Shown: positions 7,975 through 14,055 of the stretch, piece after piece | Position numbering within the stretch: the first letter of the stretch is position 1 | Layout of the letters: each line of letters begins with the position of its first letter | Origin: Oligosphaeraceae bacterium | GTDB taxonomy: Bacteria > Verrucomicrobiota > Lentisphaeria > Oligosphaerales > Oligosphaeraceae | Reading direction: 5' to 3' | Assembly (NCBI GenBank): GCA_012515455.1 | Contig: JAAYYJ010000116.1 | Coordinates: 1 to 15,814 of the forward strand | Length of the DNA stretch: 15,814 bases | Made by a program: the position numbers and the translations under genes | The notes under the pieces: generated by a model | The model's database searches: none | Seen by the model: the letters and a program-made list of their open reading frames with translations, nothing else | What the model was told of the DNA's origin: nothing

Positions 7975-8730
7975 TCAAATTCCGTCTCGCCGCAGTTGAT
8001 AACAGTCCGGGCAGCGGAACACATCCAAGCCGTAGACTGTGGTTTTGCTGTCCGACAGTCGCACCAGCAGTGTTTCACCATCCTTCAACCGCAGTATCTG
8101 CGGATCGTTGTCAGCCACCAGTACCGCCGGACCGCGCAGAATCTGCACTTCCAGGCGGGTAAAGACGGGCAGGACAGAAAAGCCACTGCCTTCCATGGCA
8201 TTGTTGAAAGCCAAGCCGATGCCGGTGCGGAAATTCCCCCGGGTGATGCTCTGGAAATAGCCGGTGCTGCCGAAGGGCGTGGCTATCACCAGGCTGTCCG
8301 AGACCACTTGTGGGCGAAACAGCTCGCCATCCACAACGATGCGATAGCGGATGGCGCTGGACAGCAGCTCCCGGCTCAACACCAGGTCGTTAATACCACG
8401 CAGTTCCTCGCCGCTGGCGGTTACCGCCACCAGCTTCTCCAGACTCGAACGCTGCAGCTGACCGGCGAACAGCTTCTCCAAAGTCGAGAGCTCGGAATGC
8501 CGCGGACATTTCGGATTCTGCCGGCGATCCCGGAGCGGACATTTGGGTACGCCGGGATAATCTCGCTCGGCCCCCAGCAACGAGCCGTCGCCACCGTGGG
8601 TGATCACCAAATCCGGGTGCTCGTCCACCAATTCTACGGCAAAGCGGCGTAACCACGGCAGCAGGTCCTCCAGATTGCGTCCCCGAACCAGCACCCGCAA
8701 GGGCTGCTTGTGAAAAAAATCTCTGTCCAT
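7975..8730 (-). CDS. nadK: NAD kinase
   Basis: A 251-residue NAD(+)/NADH kinase, which phosphorylates NAD to NADP in the cytoplasm. HGGDGSLLGAERDYPG (45-60) is the GGDGT motif with Ser for Thr; Asp48 is the expected catalytic residue. The Asn-Glu pair of the family is Asn114-Asp115 (GINDLVLSR), and SDSLVIATPFGSTGY (144-158) matches the conserved DGL..TPTGSTAY strand-loop. The insert PGVPKCPLRDRRQNPKC after GGDGS with its paired cysteines is typical of one subgroup rather than of E. coli NadK. Conservative changes (T to S, E to D) suggest it is still active. There is no Shine-Dalgarno sequence before the ATG; a promoter-like element ends 7 bases upstream (see 8738-8765). Confidence 0.88.
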   Translation of the reverse strand: MDRDFFHKQPLRVLVRGRNLEDLLPWLRRFAVELVDEHPDLVITHGGDGSLLGAERDYPGVPKCPLRDRRQNPKCPRHSELSTLEKLFAGQLQRSSLEKLVAVTASGEELRGINDLVLSRELLSSAIRYRIVVDGELFRPQVVSDSLVIATPFGSTGYFQSITRGNFRTGIGLAFNNAMEGSGFSVLPVFTRLEVQILRGPAVLVADNDPQILRLKDGETLLVRLSDSKTTVYGLDVFRCPDCYQLRRDGI

Positions 8731-8737
8731 TTGAGTT

Positions 8738-8765
8738 AATTTATTCGTTTTAACGTTCCCTGCAA
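8738..8765 (-). promoter_or_regulatory. Possible promoter giving a leaderless nadK mRNA
   Basis: On the minus strand TTGCAG (8765-8760) and TAAATT (8743-8738) are 16 bases apart. The -10 box ends 7 bases before the nadK ATG at 8730, so transcription would begin at or next to the start codon. The stretch is AT-rich, unlike its surroundings, and no ribosome-binding site is visible between it and the ATG, which fits a leaderless message. Confidence 0.35.
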
Positions 8766-8775
8766 CCCGGCGGAG

Positions 8776-10353
8776 TTATTTTCGTCTGGCGCAGTGCACC
8801 AGCAACGCGGCATCATGCGGCGGCAGGACGTACTTGCGCCTGACCTCGCCCGCGCCCGGCTGCAGCAGGTCCTCCACTGGCCCGGCGAGGCCCAGGTCCG
8901 AGAGACGGTATTGCAACGGCGCATCGGTATCATTCACCAGAGCCACGGCCGGGCGGCCAGCCAGCGTACCGGCGAAACCGCGAATCCAGCTGCCCTGCTG
9001 CCAGACCAGCGGCACCGCATCCCGCAAGCGGTACTCGGCTGCGCATTTGAGCAGCTCCAGGCGTTCCGGCGCAATCTTGGCCAGGTTGTCACTGGTCAGA
9101 GATACTCCGGTGATAATGCCGGTGAGCACTGAAATCCGGCTGGCGCCCAGACTCTGGGTGCCCCGGTCTTGCCGGGCGATCAGCACATCGGGGTCGGCCC
9201 GGAAGAGCCGGTCGAACATCCACCAGCGACCGCTGATTTCCCGGTATACATGTTCAATCTGCGAGTCGCAGGCGCGGGTATCGCTGCTGATCCGGCACAT
9301 ATCCACCAGCCCCACGCAAGGCAGGAACGGCGCGGTACAGCCCAGCAGGGTGCAGTCCGGCACTGCCGCCCGGATGGCCTGCAGGCCGAGGCGGAAGGCC
9401 GAGACTGGGGTCGCCTGGGGGTCATGGCGTACGCCCTCCATCAGGCCGAAATTCATCCCGTCCATCTTGAAATAGGTATATCCCCAGTCCCGGAATTTTC
9501 GGAAGATGCCGGCAATATACTCCTGCACTGCGGGTTTGGTCAGGTCCAGGCACAGCCAGAGGTGATCCGGCTCCGGCGACCACCCTCGCCGGGTCACCGC
9601 CTCACCCTGTGCGTCTGTGACAAAATACTCCGGATGCTCCCGGTAGATTCGGCTGGCCGTGGAGGCCTGGAAGGGCATCAGCCAGATGCCGGCCCGGCTG
9701 CCGCTGGCCCGGATTTTTCCGGCAATGTCCGGCAGGGGTGTCGGCCAGCTGGGGTCCTGGTCTTGCCAATCGCCCTGGAAGGTCTGATAGCCATCATCGA
9801 TCTGAATGACCTCAGAGCGGTATTTCCGGTTCCGCCCCAGAGCCTTGACATTGCTGAGAAAATCTTTCTCCGTAACTCCGGCATAATAGTAGTACCAGGT
9901 GCAGTACCCGGTCAGATTGCGGGCCGGCCGCAGCACCTCCCGGCCATTGGCAACCGCAACCCGCAGCGCATATTCCTGCAGCAGCTCCCGCCAGTCCTCA
10001 CCGGCGAGCACCAGCAGCTCCTCGGGGGGCTCCCCCGGCTTGATATACGGCTGCACCACCTCCACCGCCTGGAAGCGCCCGCCCCGCCGGACCACCCGGA
10101 AATGGGTCAGCGAACGCCAGGCGGTCAAGGCCCCGACCAGGATATACTTGCTGGCGGCAACACTGCCGACCACCACCACGTCATCGCTGCAGAAGCCGCC
10201 CTCAGCCTGGGCAAAAACCGCGGTACTGGGCACCGCATTGCCGAAGCACATGCTGAAGGTGTTGTAGTAGACAAAGTACGCATCGGCAGGCAGATCAGCC
10301 AGGGATACTGCCGCCCGGTAGGATGTTTCGCTGCTCTGGACCTGCAAGGCCAT
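8776..10353 (-). CDS. GH36 family alpha-galactosidase-like glycosidase
   Basis: A 525-residue protein of the GH36 (melibiase/raffinose synthase) clan. The barrel begins with GYCTWYYYYAGVTEKDFLSN and QIDDGYQTFQGDW, both strong family signatures. The nucleophile strand is YFKMDGMN with Asp298; the acid/base strand is RISSDTR with Asp358. Both are intact, so it should cleave alpha-galactosides (or transfer galactose). A beta-sandwich of about 90 residues closes the protein. The N-terminal beta domain is short compared with large GH36 enzymes. I chose the ATG at 10353: AGGAG lies 7 bases upstream and the protein then starts MALQVQSSETSY. The reading frame extends to 10527, but those extra 58 residues are Arg/Pro/Ser-rich and overlap the preceding gene. 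There is no signal peptide, so it is probably cytoplasmic. Confidence 0.88.
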   Translation of the reverse strand: MALQVQSSETSYRAAVSLADLPADAYFVYYNTFSMCFGNAVPSTAVFAQAEGGFCSDDVVVVGSVAASKYILVGALTAWRSLTHFRVVRRGGRFQAVEVVQPYIKPGEPPEELLVLAGEDWRELLQEYALRVAVANGREVLRPARNLTGYCTWYYYYAGVTEKDFLSNVKALGRNRKYRSEVIQIDDGYQTFQGDWQDQDPSWPTPLPDIAGKIRASGSRAGIWLMPFQASTASRIYREHPEYFVTDAQGEAVTRRGWSPEPDHLWLCLDLTKPAVQEYIAGIFRKFRDWGYTYFKMDGMNFGLMEGVRHDPQATPVSAFRLGLQAIRAAVPDCTLLGCTAPFLPCVGLVDMCRISSDTRACDSQIEHVYREISGRWWMFDRLFRADPDVLIARQDRGTQSLGASRISVLTGIITGVSLTSDNLAKIAPERLELLKCAAEYRLRDAVPLVWQQGSWIRGFAGTLAGRPAVALVNDTDAPLQYRLSDLGLAGPVEDLLQPGAGEVRRKYVLPPHDAALLVHCARRK

Positions 10354-10420
10354 ATCTGTTCTCCTGCTCTGACTGCGCTGCCCAGGCCGGGGGTTACCTC
10401 CCCCGGACCATGTGGCGGCT

Positions 10421-11359
10421 TTAGAATGACTCGGGCATAAAAGTCGGGAAAGTCGGTCCGTGCAAGGCCGGCACCGCCCCACGCGCCTGGGCGAAGTGAA
10501 TCTCGGTGTTGCGGCCGCCCAGGGCATAAGCCGCCGCGACCAACTCGGGATAAGCGATGGGCAGCAGCGCCACCGGCGTGCGCCCGCGGTGCTGATTCAA
10601 CTGCGCGACCAGCACTGCCCGGGCAGAGTCGCAGTCGCGGGCCAGGCCCGGGCCGATCATGTTCGTGGCAGCATGAAATACCGACCCCAGTACCGCCGTC
10701 AAAGCCCCCTCCGCTGCGCTTTCGCAGACCGAGACCGACCAGATACCCTCCGGGTTCTCAATAAAATGCCGCCAGTCTCCCGGGCGTGCAATGCCTGATA
10801 CCGCCGTTTCCAAAGCCTGGATGGCCGGCAGGTCCTCAATCCTGGCCGGGCGCACCCGCAGGGCCGCGGGAAGCTCCAGCGGGTATCCTGCTGCGGGCAC
10901 GGCAAAACGCATGTCCTGATATAGGCTGTAGGGCAGAAATCCCTGCCGGTTGTACAAGGAAAATGAATCGAGGTTCAAGGCGCTAGACACCAGACGCACC
11001 GGCTTGCCCAGTGCCTCCGCAGTACCCACAATACTTTTCAGCAAGGCTGAGGCAATACCCCGGCAGGCATAGCTGGGATGCACATTCATTATCCCCAAGG
11101 AGACATGGGTCGGACGGATATGCTGAAAACAGGACCCGATGACTTGCCCGCTGTAATCATCCACCGCAACCACCCCCGAACTGCCCGGCAGCGCATGATA
11201 GACGTCATAATATAATTCTGTGGACTGCGGACCATTAAGAAAACGCGGTGTCCCCAGGTGACTCTGATACCAGACGCTGGTGGACAGGCAAATCAGACCG
11301 GCCACAGCTTTGCGGTCACCGGGCTGCATCACCCGCACTGCATAAGAATTATTCGTCAC
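10421..11359 (-). CDS. Tandem GNAT-type N-acetyltransferase
   Basis: A 312-residue cytoplasmic protein with two GNAT-like halves. The first (about 1-155) has the acetyl-CoA motif VHPSYACRGIASALL (92-106) and a later YNRQGF. The position normally Gln/Arg three residues before the motif Gly is Ala, a mild deviation. The second half (about 167-312) starts with RVRPARIEDLPAIQAL and ends AQARGAVPALHGPTFPTFMPESF; it lacks a clear acetyl-CoA loop and may bind substrate. The acceptor is unknown. I chose the GTG at 11359 because AGGAGCAAGGA lies just upstream and the family starts near AVRVMQPGD. An in-frame GTG at 11464 would add 35 residues without family character. It is 67 bases upstream of the GH36 gene, so co-transcription is likely. 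Confidence 0.8.
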   Translation of the reverse strand: MTNNSYAVRVMQPGDRKAVAGLICLSTSVWYQSHLGTPRFLNGPQSTELYYDVYHALPGSSGVVAVDDYSGQVIGSCFQHIRPTHVSLGIMNVHPSYACRGIASALLKSIVGTAEALGKPVRLVSSALNLDSFSLYNRQGFLPYSLYQDMRFAVPAAGYPLELPAALRVRPARIEDLPAIQALETAVSGIARPGDWRHFIENPEGIWSVSVCESAAEGALTAVLGSVFHAATNMIGPGLARDCDSARAVLVAQLNQHRGRTPVALLPIAYPELVAAAYALGGRNTEIHFAQARGAVPALHGPTFPTFMPESF

Positions 11360-11740
11360 CGCCGTCCTTGCTCCTGTACTGCCGAGAACCAAATCAGCAC
11401 CCTGCCGGATGCTCACTGAGTAGATAATTAAACTAATATAACCCGCAGTATGGAATTTAACCACCAGGAGCCGATTTTTCGTCAGCCCCGCCCAGGACAG
11501 TGCATCATGATTGCCTCAGGGTGAGCACCCGTACGAGCCTGGGATTCAGGACCGAGATATATCTTGCTCTTCGGAGGACTCCACCTTCTCGTCCCCAAAG
11601 TGCTTTGTCCGGAATCAGAGTCCGTAAGAATGCACGAACCATTTGTCAGACGCGGAGCAAGGCTGTGTCCTGCTGGAACCGCTCCATCCGACTGCCGGAC
11701 AGGACAGAGAAGCGCAGGACCTTTCCTCACCGGCGGTTGG
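11360..11740. other. Structured intergenic region, no gene seen
   Basis: This stretch lies between the second HPr-like gene and the GNAT gene. The open frames in it have no family pattern and no supported start. It has visible secondary structure: TGTCCTG (11666-11672) pairs with CAGGACA (11700-11706) and the stem extends four more pairs with one bulge; GGACTC (11576-11581) pairs with GAGTCC (11618-11623); AGATATATCT is a 10-base palindrome near 11555. It may hold the HPr gene terminator, the GNAT gene leader, or a small RNA. I recognise no known riboswitch or RNA consensus in it. Confidence 0.4.
11666..11706. terminator. Stem-loop after the second HPr-like gene
   Basis: TGTCCTGCTGG and CCGG-A-CAGGACA form an 11-pair stem with one G-U pair and one bulged A, around an 18-base loop. 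On the minus strand it starts about 35 bases after the HPr-like stop at 11741. There is no U-tract, so it could be a factor-dependent terminator or part of a structured RNA. Confidence 0.35.
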
Positions 11741-12034
11741 TTACGACTCGCGGTCCTGGCTGGTAATGAACTCGACCAGGAAATTGACTGCCTCGGATGC
11801 TTGCTGCCCTTCCCCAACCAGCACCAGCCGGCTGCCCGGAGTGGCGGCCAGGGTCAGCAAGGCCAAGGCGCTCTTGGCATCAGCCGCATGCCCCCCCGCA
11901 ACAAGCTTGACCTCGGCATTGTAACGCGTTGCAACCTTGGCAATCTCGCCGGCTAAACGCAAATGCAAACCACGCTTGTTCTGTAAATAAAATTCGCGGG
12001 CTATTCTGCCGCAACCGTCGCTGCTGATTTTCAT
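11741..12034 (-). CDS. Divergent HPr-like protein
   Basis: A 97-residue protein of HPr type, clearly different from the one at the left end of the window. The active loop reads RGLHLRLAG: His24 and Arg26 are kept, but the almost invariant Pro after Arg is Leu27. AKSALALLTLAA puts Ser55 at the regulatory Ser46 position, preceded by the usual Lys. It has a short N-terminal extension (MKISSDGCGRIAREF) before the first strand. I chose the ATG at 12034 because AGGG lies 6 bases upstream; an in-frame TTG further up (12133) would add 33 residues unrelated to HPr. Both phosphorylation positions remain, so a regulatory phosphoprotein is likely, not necessarily a sugar-transport carrier. It is alone on its transcript as far as can be seen; a promoter is proposed at 12098-12071. 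Confidence 0.85.
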   Translation of the reverse strand: MKISSDGCGRIAREFYLQNKRGLHLRLAGEIAKVATRYNAEVKLVAGGHAADAKSALALLTLAATPGSRLVLVGEGQQASEAVNFLVEFITSQDRES

Positions 12035-12070
12035 GGCTATCCCTGGCACCGTAAAACTGGAAAAGCCTTT

Positions 12071-12098
12071 ACTATAAACCAGTAAACTTATTCCGCAA
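12071..12098 (-). promoter_or_regulatory. Promoter for the second HPr-like gene
   Basis: On the minus strand TTGCGG (12098-12093) and TATAGT (12076-12071) are 16 bases apart, about 37 bases before the ATG at 12034. An inverted repeat TTTACT-N7-AGTAAA (12068-12086) overlaps the -10 box and could be an operator, though it is short. Confidence 0.4.
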
Positions 12099-12439
12099 TC
12101 TACCAACCCGACAAAACAGCATTTAACAGCCAAATAAACGTAATGCGTCGGAAATCATGTTTTGGGGCAAATGCGCGAAGATTGGTGCTAGAGTGTTGCT
12201 GAAGAGGAGCCGTTTTCGGTTGGCCTCGGCATGACGTGGTGGATGATAATCAAAATCGGCGCCATTTTTGCTAAGCGCGGGGCGCCACATTGAAGCACCC
12301 GAAGGAGCGGATTTTTCTTTATGAAATCCTGATTCAGACCCAAAATAATCAATCGGTTCTGGTGGTACCCCTGCATGACAAATTTGGCGCCAATTTGAGT
12401 TGTCATTGACATGCGCCAGAAGACGAGATAGCTGCTGCC

Positions 12440-12683
12440 CCCTGCAGGTGATCGAGGATGCCCGGCTGAAATGCGGATTCTGACCCGATCGCACCAGCTC
12501 CCCCTGCTGGGATGCGTTGGCCTTTACTGGGCAGCAGTTGCCCGGACATAAGGTATTTGTTCCCTGCAGGCGAGCTAGTATAGCCGGCTGAAATGCGGGT
12601 GCTGCCCCGATCGCAGCAGTTCGCGCGGCTGGGATGCGTTGTTCTTTTCTGGGAAGCAGTTGTCAGGAAACAAGGTATTTGTA
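12440..12683. repeat. 122-base tandem direct duplication
   Basis: Copy 1 is 12440-12561 and copy 2 is 12562-12683. They align end to end with no gap; by hand count 99 of 122 positions agree (about 81%). Both begin CCCTGCAGG and end AAGGTATTTGT. Shared blocks include GCCGGCTGAAATGCGG-type and GGATGCGTTG. On the minus strand one frame reads alike in both (NASQ..EL.RSGQ.PHFSR), but copy 2 has an in-frame stop soon after, so coding function is doubtful. The lack of indels with many substitutions suggests an old duplication under length constraint. Confidence 0.85.
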
Positions 12684-12703
12684 TGCAATTGCCGATGTGT
12701 GCC

Positions 12704-12731
12704 TTGACAAAATTGCCACAAGCACTAATTT
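12704..12731 (+). promoter_or_regulatory. Orphan promoter-like element
   Basis: A perfect TTGACA (12704-12709) is followed after 16 bases by TAATTT (12726-12731) on the plus strand. No gene lies downstream on that strand before 14056. Hairpins at 12759-12787, 12836-12851 and 13100-13136 follow, so it could drive a small structured RNA. It lies 20 bases beyond the end of the tandem duplication. Confidence 0.4.
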
Positions 12732-12758
12732 TTGCCCCGTGCCCTTGATTCTAGCGGT

Positions 12759-12787
12759 GGGTCCCACCCCACCGATTGGGGGGACCC
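12759..12787. other. Stem-loop in non-coding region
   Basis: GGGTCCC (12759-12765) pairs fully with GGGACCC (12781-12787), and after a bulged A, CCC (12767-12769) pairs with GGG (12778-12780). The loop is CACCGATT. It begins about 20 bases after the expected start point of the plus-strand promoter-like pair. Confidence 0.5.
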
Positions 12788-13099
12788 CCAACCCTAATTT
12801 GGACGCGCGCGCGTGAGGGGCGCCGGAAGCAAACCATGGCAGCAGTGCCATCACTCACCCCAAATGGTCAATGTGCCAAGATTCGAGCGGGAAAAAGAGC
12901 AATGCCATAGTGGTTGGGCTGGTCAAGCCTCCGGTAGTGCTCCGGCAGAGAGCGGCGTTGCCGGCGCCTGAGCGGTTATGGATCAATTGCCAGCCTGGAC
13001 TACTAACGGCAGTCTGAAAGTATTCAGCACCAGATTCCGCACCATAACGTTTTTGCCTCGCAGGCGTCGACTGTGCTGCACCAGGACTCAGGACTGGGG

Positions 13100-13136
13100 C
13101 AAGTGCGCCCCTGCTGGCGATGCAGGGGCGCACTTG
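13100..13136. terminator. Perfect 15-bp inverted repeat after flavoprotein gene
   Basis: CAAGTGCGCCCCTGC (13100-13114) and its exact complement (13122-13136) surround a 7-base loop. It starts 11 bases after the TAG of the minus-strand flavoprotein gene, the usual place for a terminator. No U-tract follows on the minus strand; on the plus strand it is followed by GGTTT. It could stop transcription from either side. Confidence 0.65.
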
Positions 13137-13147
13137 GTTTCCCGGGC

Positions 13148-13840
13148 CTACTGCGGCCGGTTGCCAGAGGTATACGAGAAGTGCATCGGCGTGCCGGTCT
13201 GGCCCAGCGCCTGCTGGCCGGCATGGACCAGTGAGGCGACCTCGAAAATTCTGCGGACGGTCTGTTCGCCCTGCTCGAGCCCCCACTCATCGCTCAAGAT
13301 ATGCCCGCAGGGTCCGGCCCAGCCCATGGTCCCGAACTGGCAGGTCTGATCGCCGTTGCCCACAATCAGGCAGCCGTTGCGGATAAAAGGCAGCCAGGCT
13401 GACATTATGGTGGTTTCGGCGCCCCCGGAACGTCGCCCGGCGATGGCCATAATTCCCACCGGTTTGTTGGCCAGGCGGAAATCCTGATGCCGCAGGACTC
13501 TGGTCCGCATAATGAATTTAGAGAACAAATCCGAGGGCAGGCCGAAATACACCGGTGTGGCCACCGCCATTCCGTCCGCCTCACACATTTTGGCCAGGAT
13601 TTCCGTCATATCATCTTTAATTACGCAGGGGATATACTCTCCAGTATCCTTGCGCTTACCGCAGACGCTGCAGGCGTTGCAATGCTTGATGTCGCAGTCG
13701 CGCAAATGGATGATTTCGCTGACCAGTTCACCCGTACCGGATAATTTCTCCCGGGCTGCAGCAAAAGATGCCTGCAGCAACGCACCGCTGTTGCTGTTCT
13801 TGCGGGGACTGCAGTCAAACCCCAGAATCTTGATTCGCAT
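13148..13840 (-). CDS. Flavodoxin-fold FMN reductase, iron-sulfur flavoprotein-like
   Basis: A 230-residue protein of the NADPH-dependent FMN reductase/flavodoxin-like fold. CSPRKNSNSGALL (10-22) is the FMN phosphate loop, TPVYFG (95-100) and AGRRSGGAET (134-143) are the further flavin-contact segments. Cysteines 54, 57, 60 and 72 form C-x2-C-x2-C-x11-C, close to the compact cluster of archaeal and bacterial iron-sulfur flavoproteins but with a longer last gap; it may hold a 4Fe-4S cluster (inference). It is cytoplasmic and likely moves electrons in an anaerobe. AAGGA lies about 7 bases before the ATG. A promoter is proposed at 13944-13917, and a strong hairpin follows the stop. It is divergent from the PL26-like gene. 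Its electron partner is unknown. Confidence 0.85.
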   Translation of the reverse strand: MRIKILGFDCSPRKNSNSGALLQASFAAAREKLSGTGELVSEIIHLRDCDIKHCNACSVCGKRKDTGEYIPCVIKDDMTEILAKMCEADGMAVATPVYFGLPSDLFSKFIMRTRVLRHQDFRLANKPVGIMAIAGRRSGGAETTIMSAWLPFIRNGCLIVGNGDQTCQFGTMGWAGPCGHILSDEWGLEQGEQTVRRIFEVASLVHAGQQALGQTGTPMHFSYTSGNRPQ

Positions 13841-13916
13841 GAAGTTTCCTTTCCTGTATTAATGGCGCCTGCCCGGGCCGTCCGCTCCGCCCGGAAGAGC
13901 GCTTGCAAACCGCTAT

Positions 13917-13944
13917 AATATAATGACCTGATGCTGCCAGGCAA
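13917..13944 (-). promoter_or_regulatory. Promoter for the flavoprotein gene
   Basis: On the minus strand TTGCCT (13944-13939) and TATATT (13922-13917) are 16 bases apart, leaving a leader of about 70 bases that is GC-rich. The two hexamers are identical to those of the promoter before the HPr/GH78 operon. Confidence 0.5.
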
Positions 13945-13981
13945 CCCCCGACTGAAGATAAGAGCAGAGCTCACTGCAGTC

Positions 13982-14009
13982 TTGCATCGACCAAATACGA
14001 CATTACATT
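13982..14009 (+). promoter_or_regulatory. Promoter for the PL26-like gene
   Basis: TTGCAT (13982-13987) and TACATT (14004-14009) are 16 bases apart in a locally AT-rich stretch, about 46 bases before the ATG at 14056. The -10 fits less well than the other candidates in this window. Confidence 0.35.
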
Positions 14010-14055
14010 ATCAGCGTTTTCTCCTGAATCCGGCCCTGCAAAATAAGGAACCCTG

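Larger units (their letters stand above)
12134..13147. other. About 1 kb without a convincing gene
   Basis: Open frames here are short, disagree with family patterns, or run through repeats and hairpins. The longest (minus strand, 12494-12123, 123 residues, GTG start) matches nothing I recognise. The stretch holds a palindrome TTGGCGCCAA (12384-12393) inside TGACAA/TTGTCA arms (12376-12405), a 122-base tandem duplication (12440-12683), a plus-strand promoter-like pair (12704-12731), hairpins at 12759-12787 and 12836-12851, a (CG)5 palindrome ACGCGCGCGCGT (12803-12814), and a perfect 15-pair hairpin (13100-13136). It may be a regulatory or small-RNA region, or decayed sequence. Confidence 0.6.

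Noticed and set aside
9169..10440. A 423-residue plus-strand open frame opposite the GH36 gene
   Set aside because: It is antisense to a gene with clear GH36 motifs and is rich in His, Gln, Pro and Gly without any domain pattern; high GC makes such shadow frames common.
8776..10527. The longer start of the GH36 gene at 10527
   Set aside because: The extra 58 residues are Arg/Pro/Ser-rich, overlap the GNAT gene, and the ATG at 10353 has a well-placed AGGAG.
11715..11740. A GAGGAAAGGTCC stretch on the minus strand resembling the 5' start of RNase P RNA
   Set aside because: The other conserved RNase P elements (the ACAGAAA..ACCGCC and AGGGTGAAA-type segments) were not found downstream, and the region is too short.
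12123..12494. A 123-residue minus-strand frame with a GTG start and a purine-rich stretch before it
   Set aside because: The purine-rich stretch is part of the tandem repeat and is not kept in the other copy; the protein shows no recognisable pattern. Left as unproven.
12440..12683. Could the tandem repeat be a CRISPR array
   Set aside because: The unit is 122 bases, with two imperfect copies and no spacer structure, and no cas gene is present.
12855..13286. A 143-residue minus-strand frame at the 3' end of the flavoprotein gene
   Set aside because: It overlaps the flavoprotein gene in another frame, crosses the perfect hairpin, and has no domain pattern.
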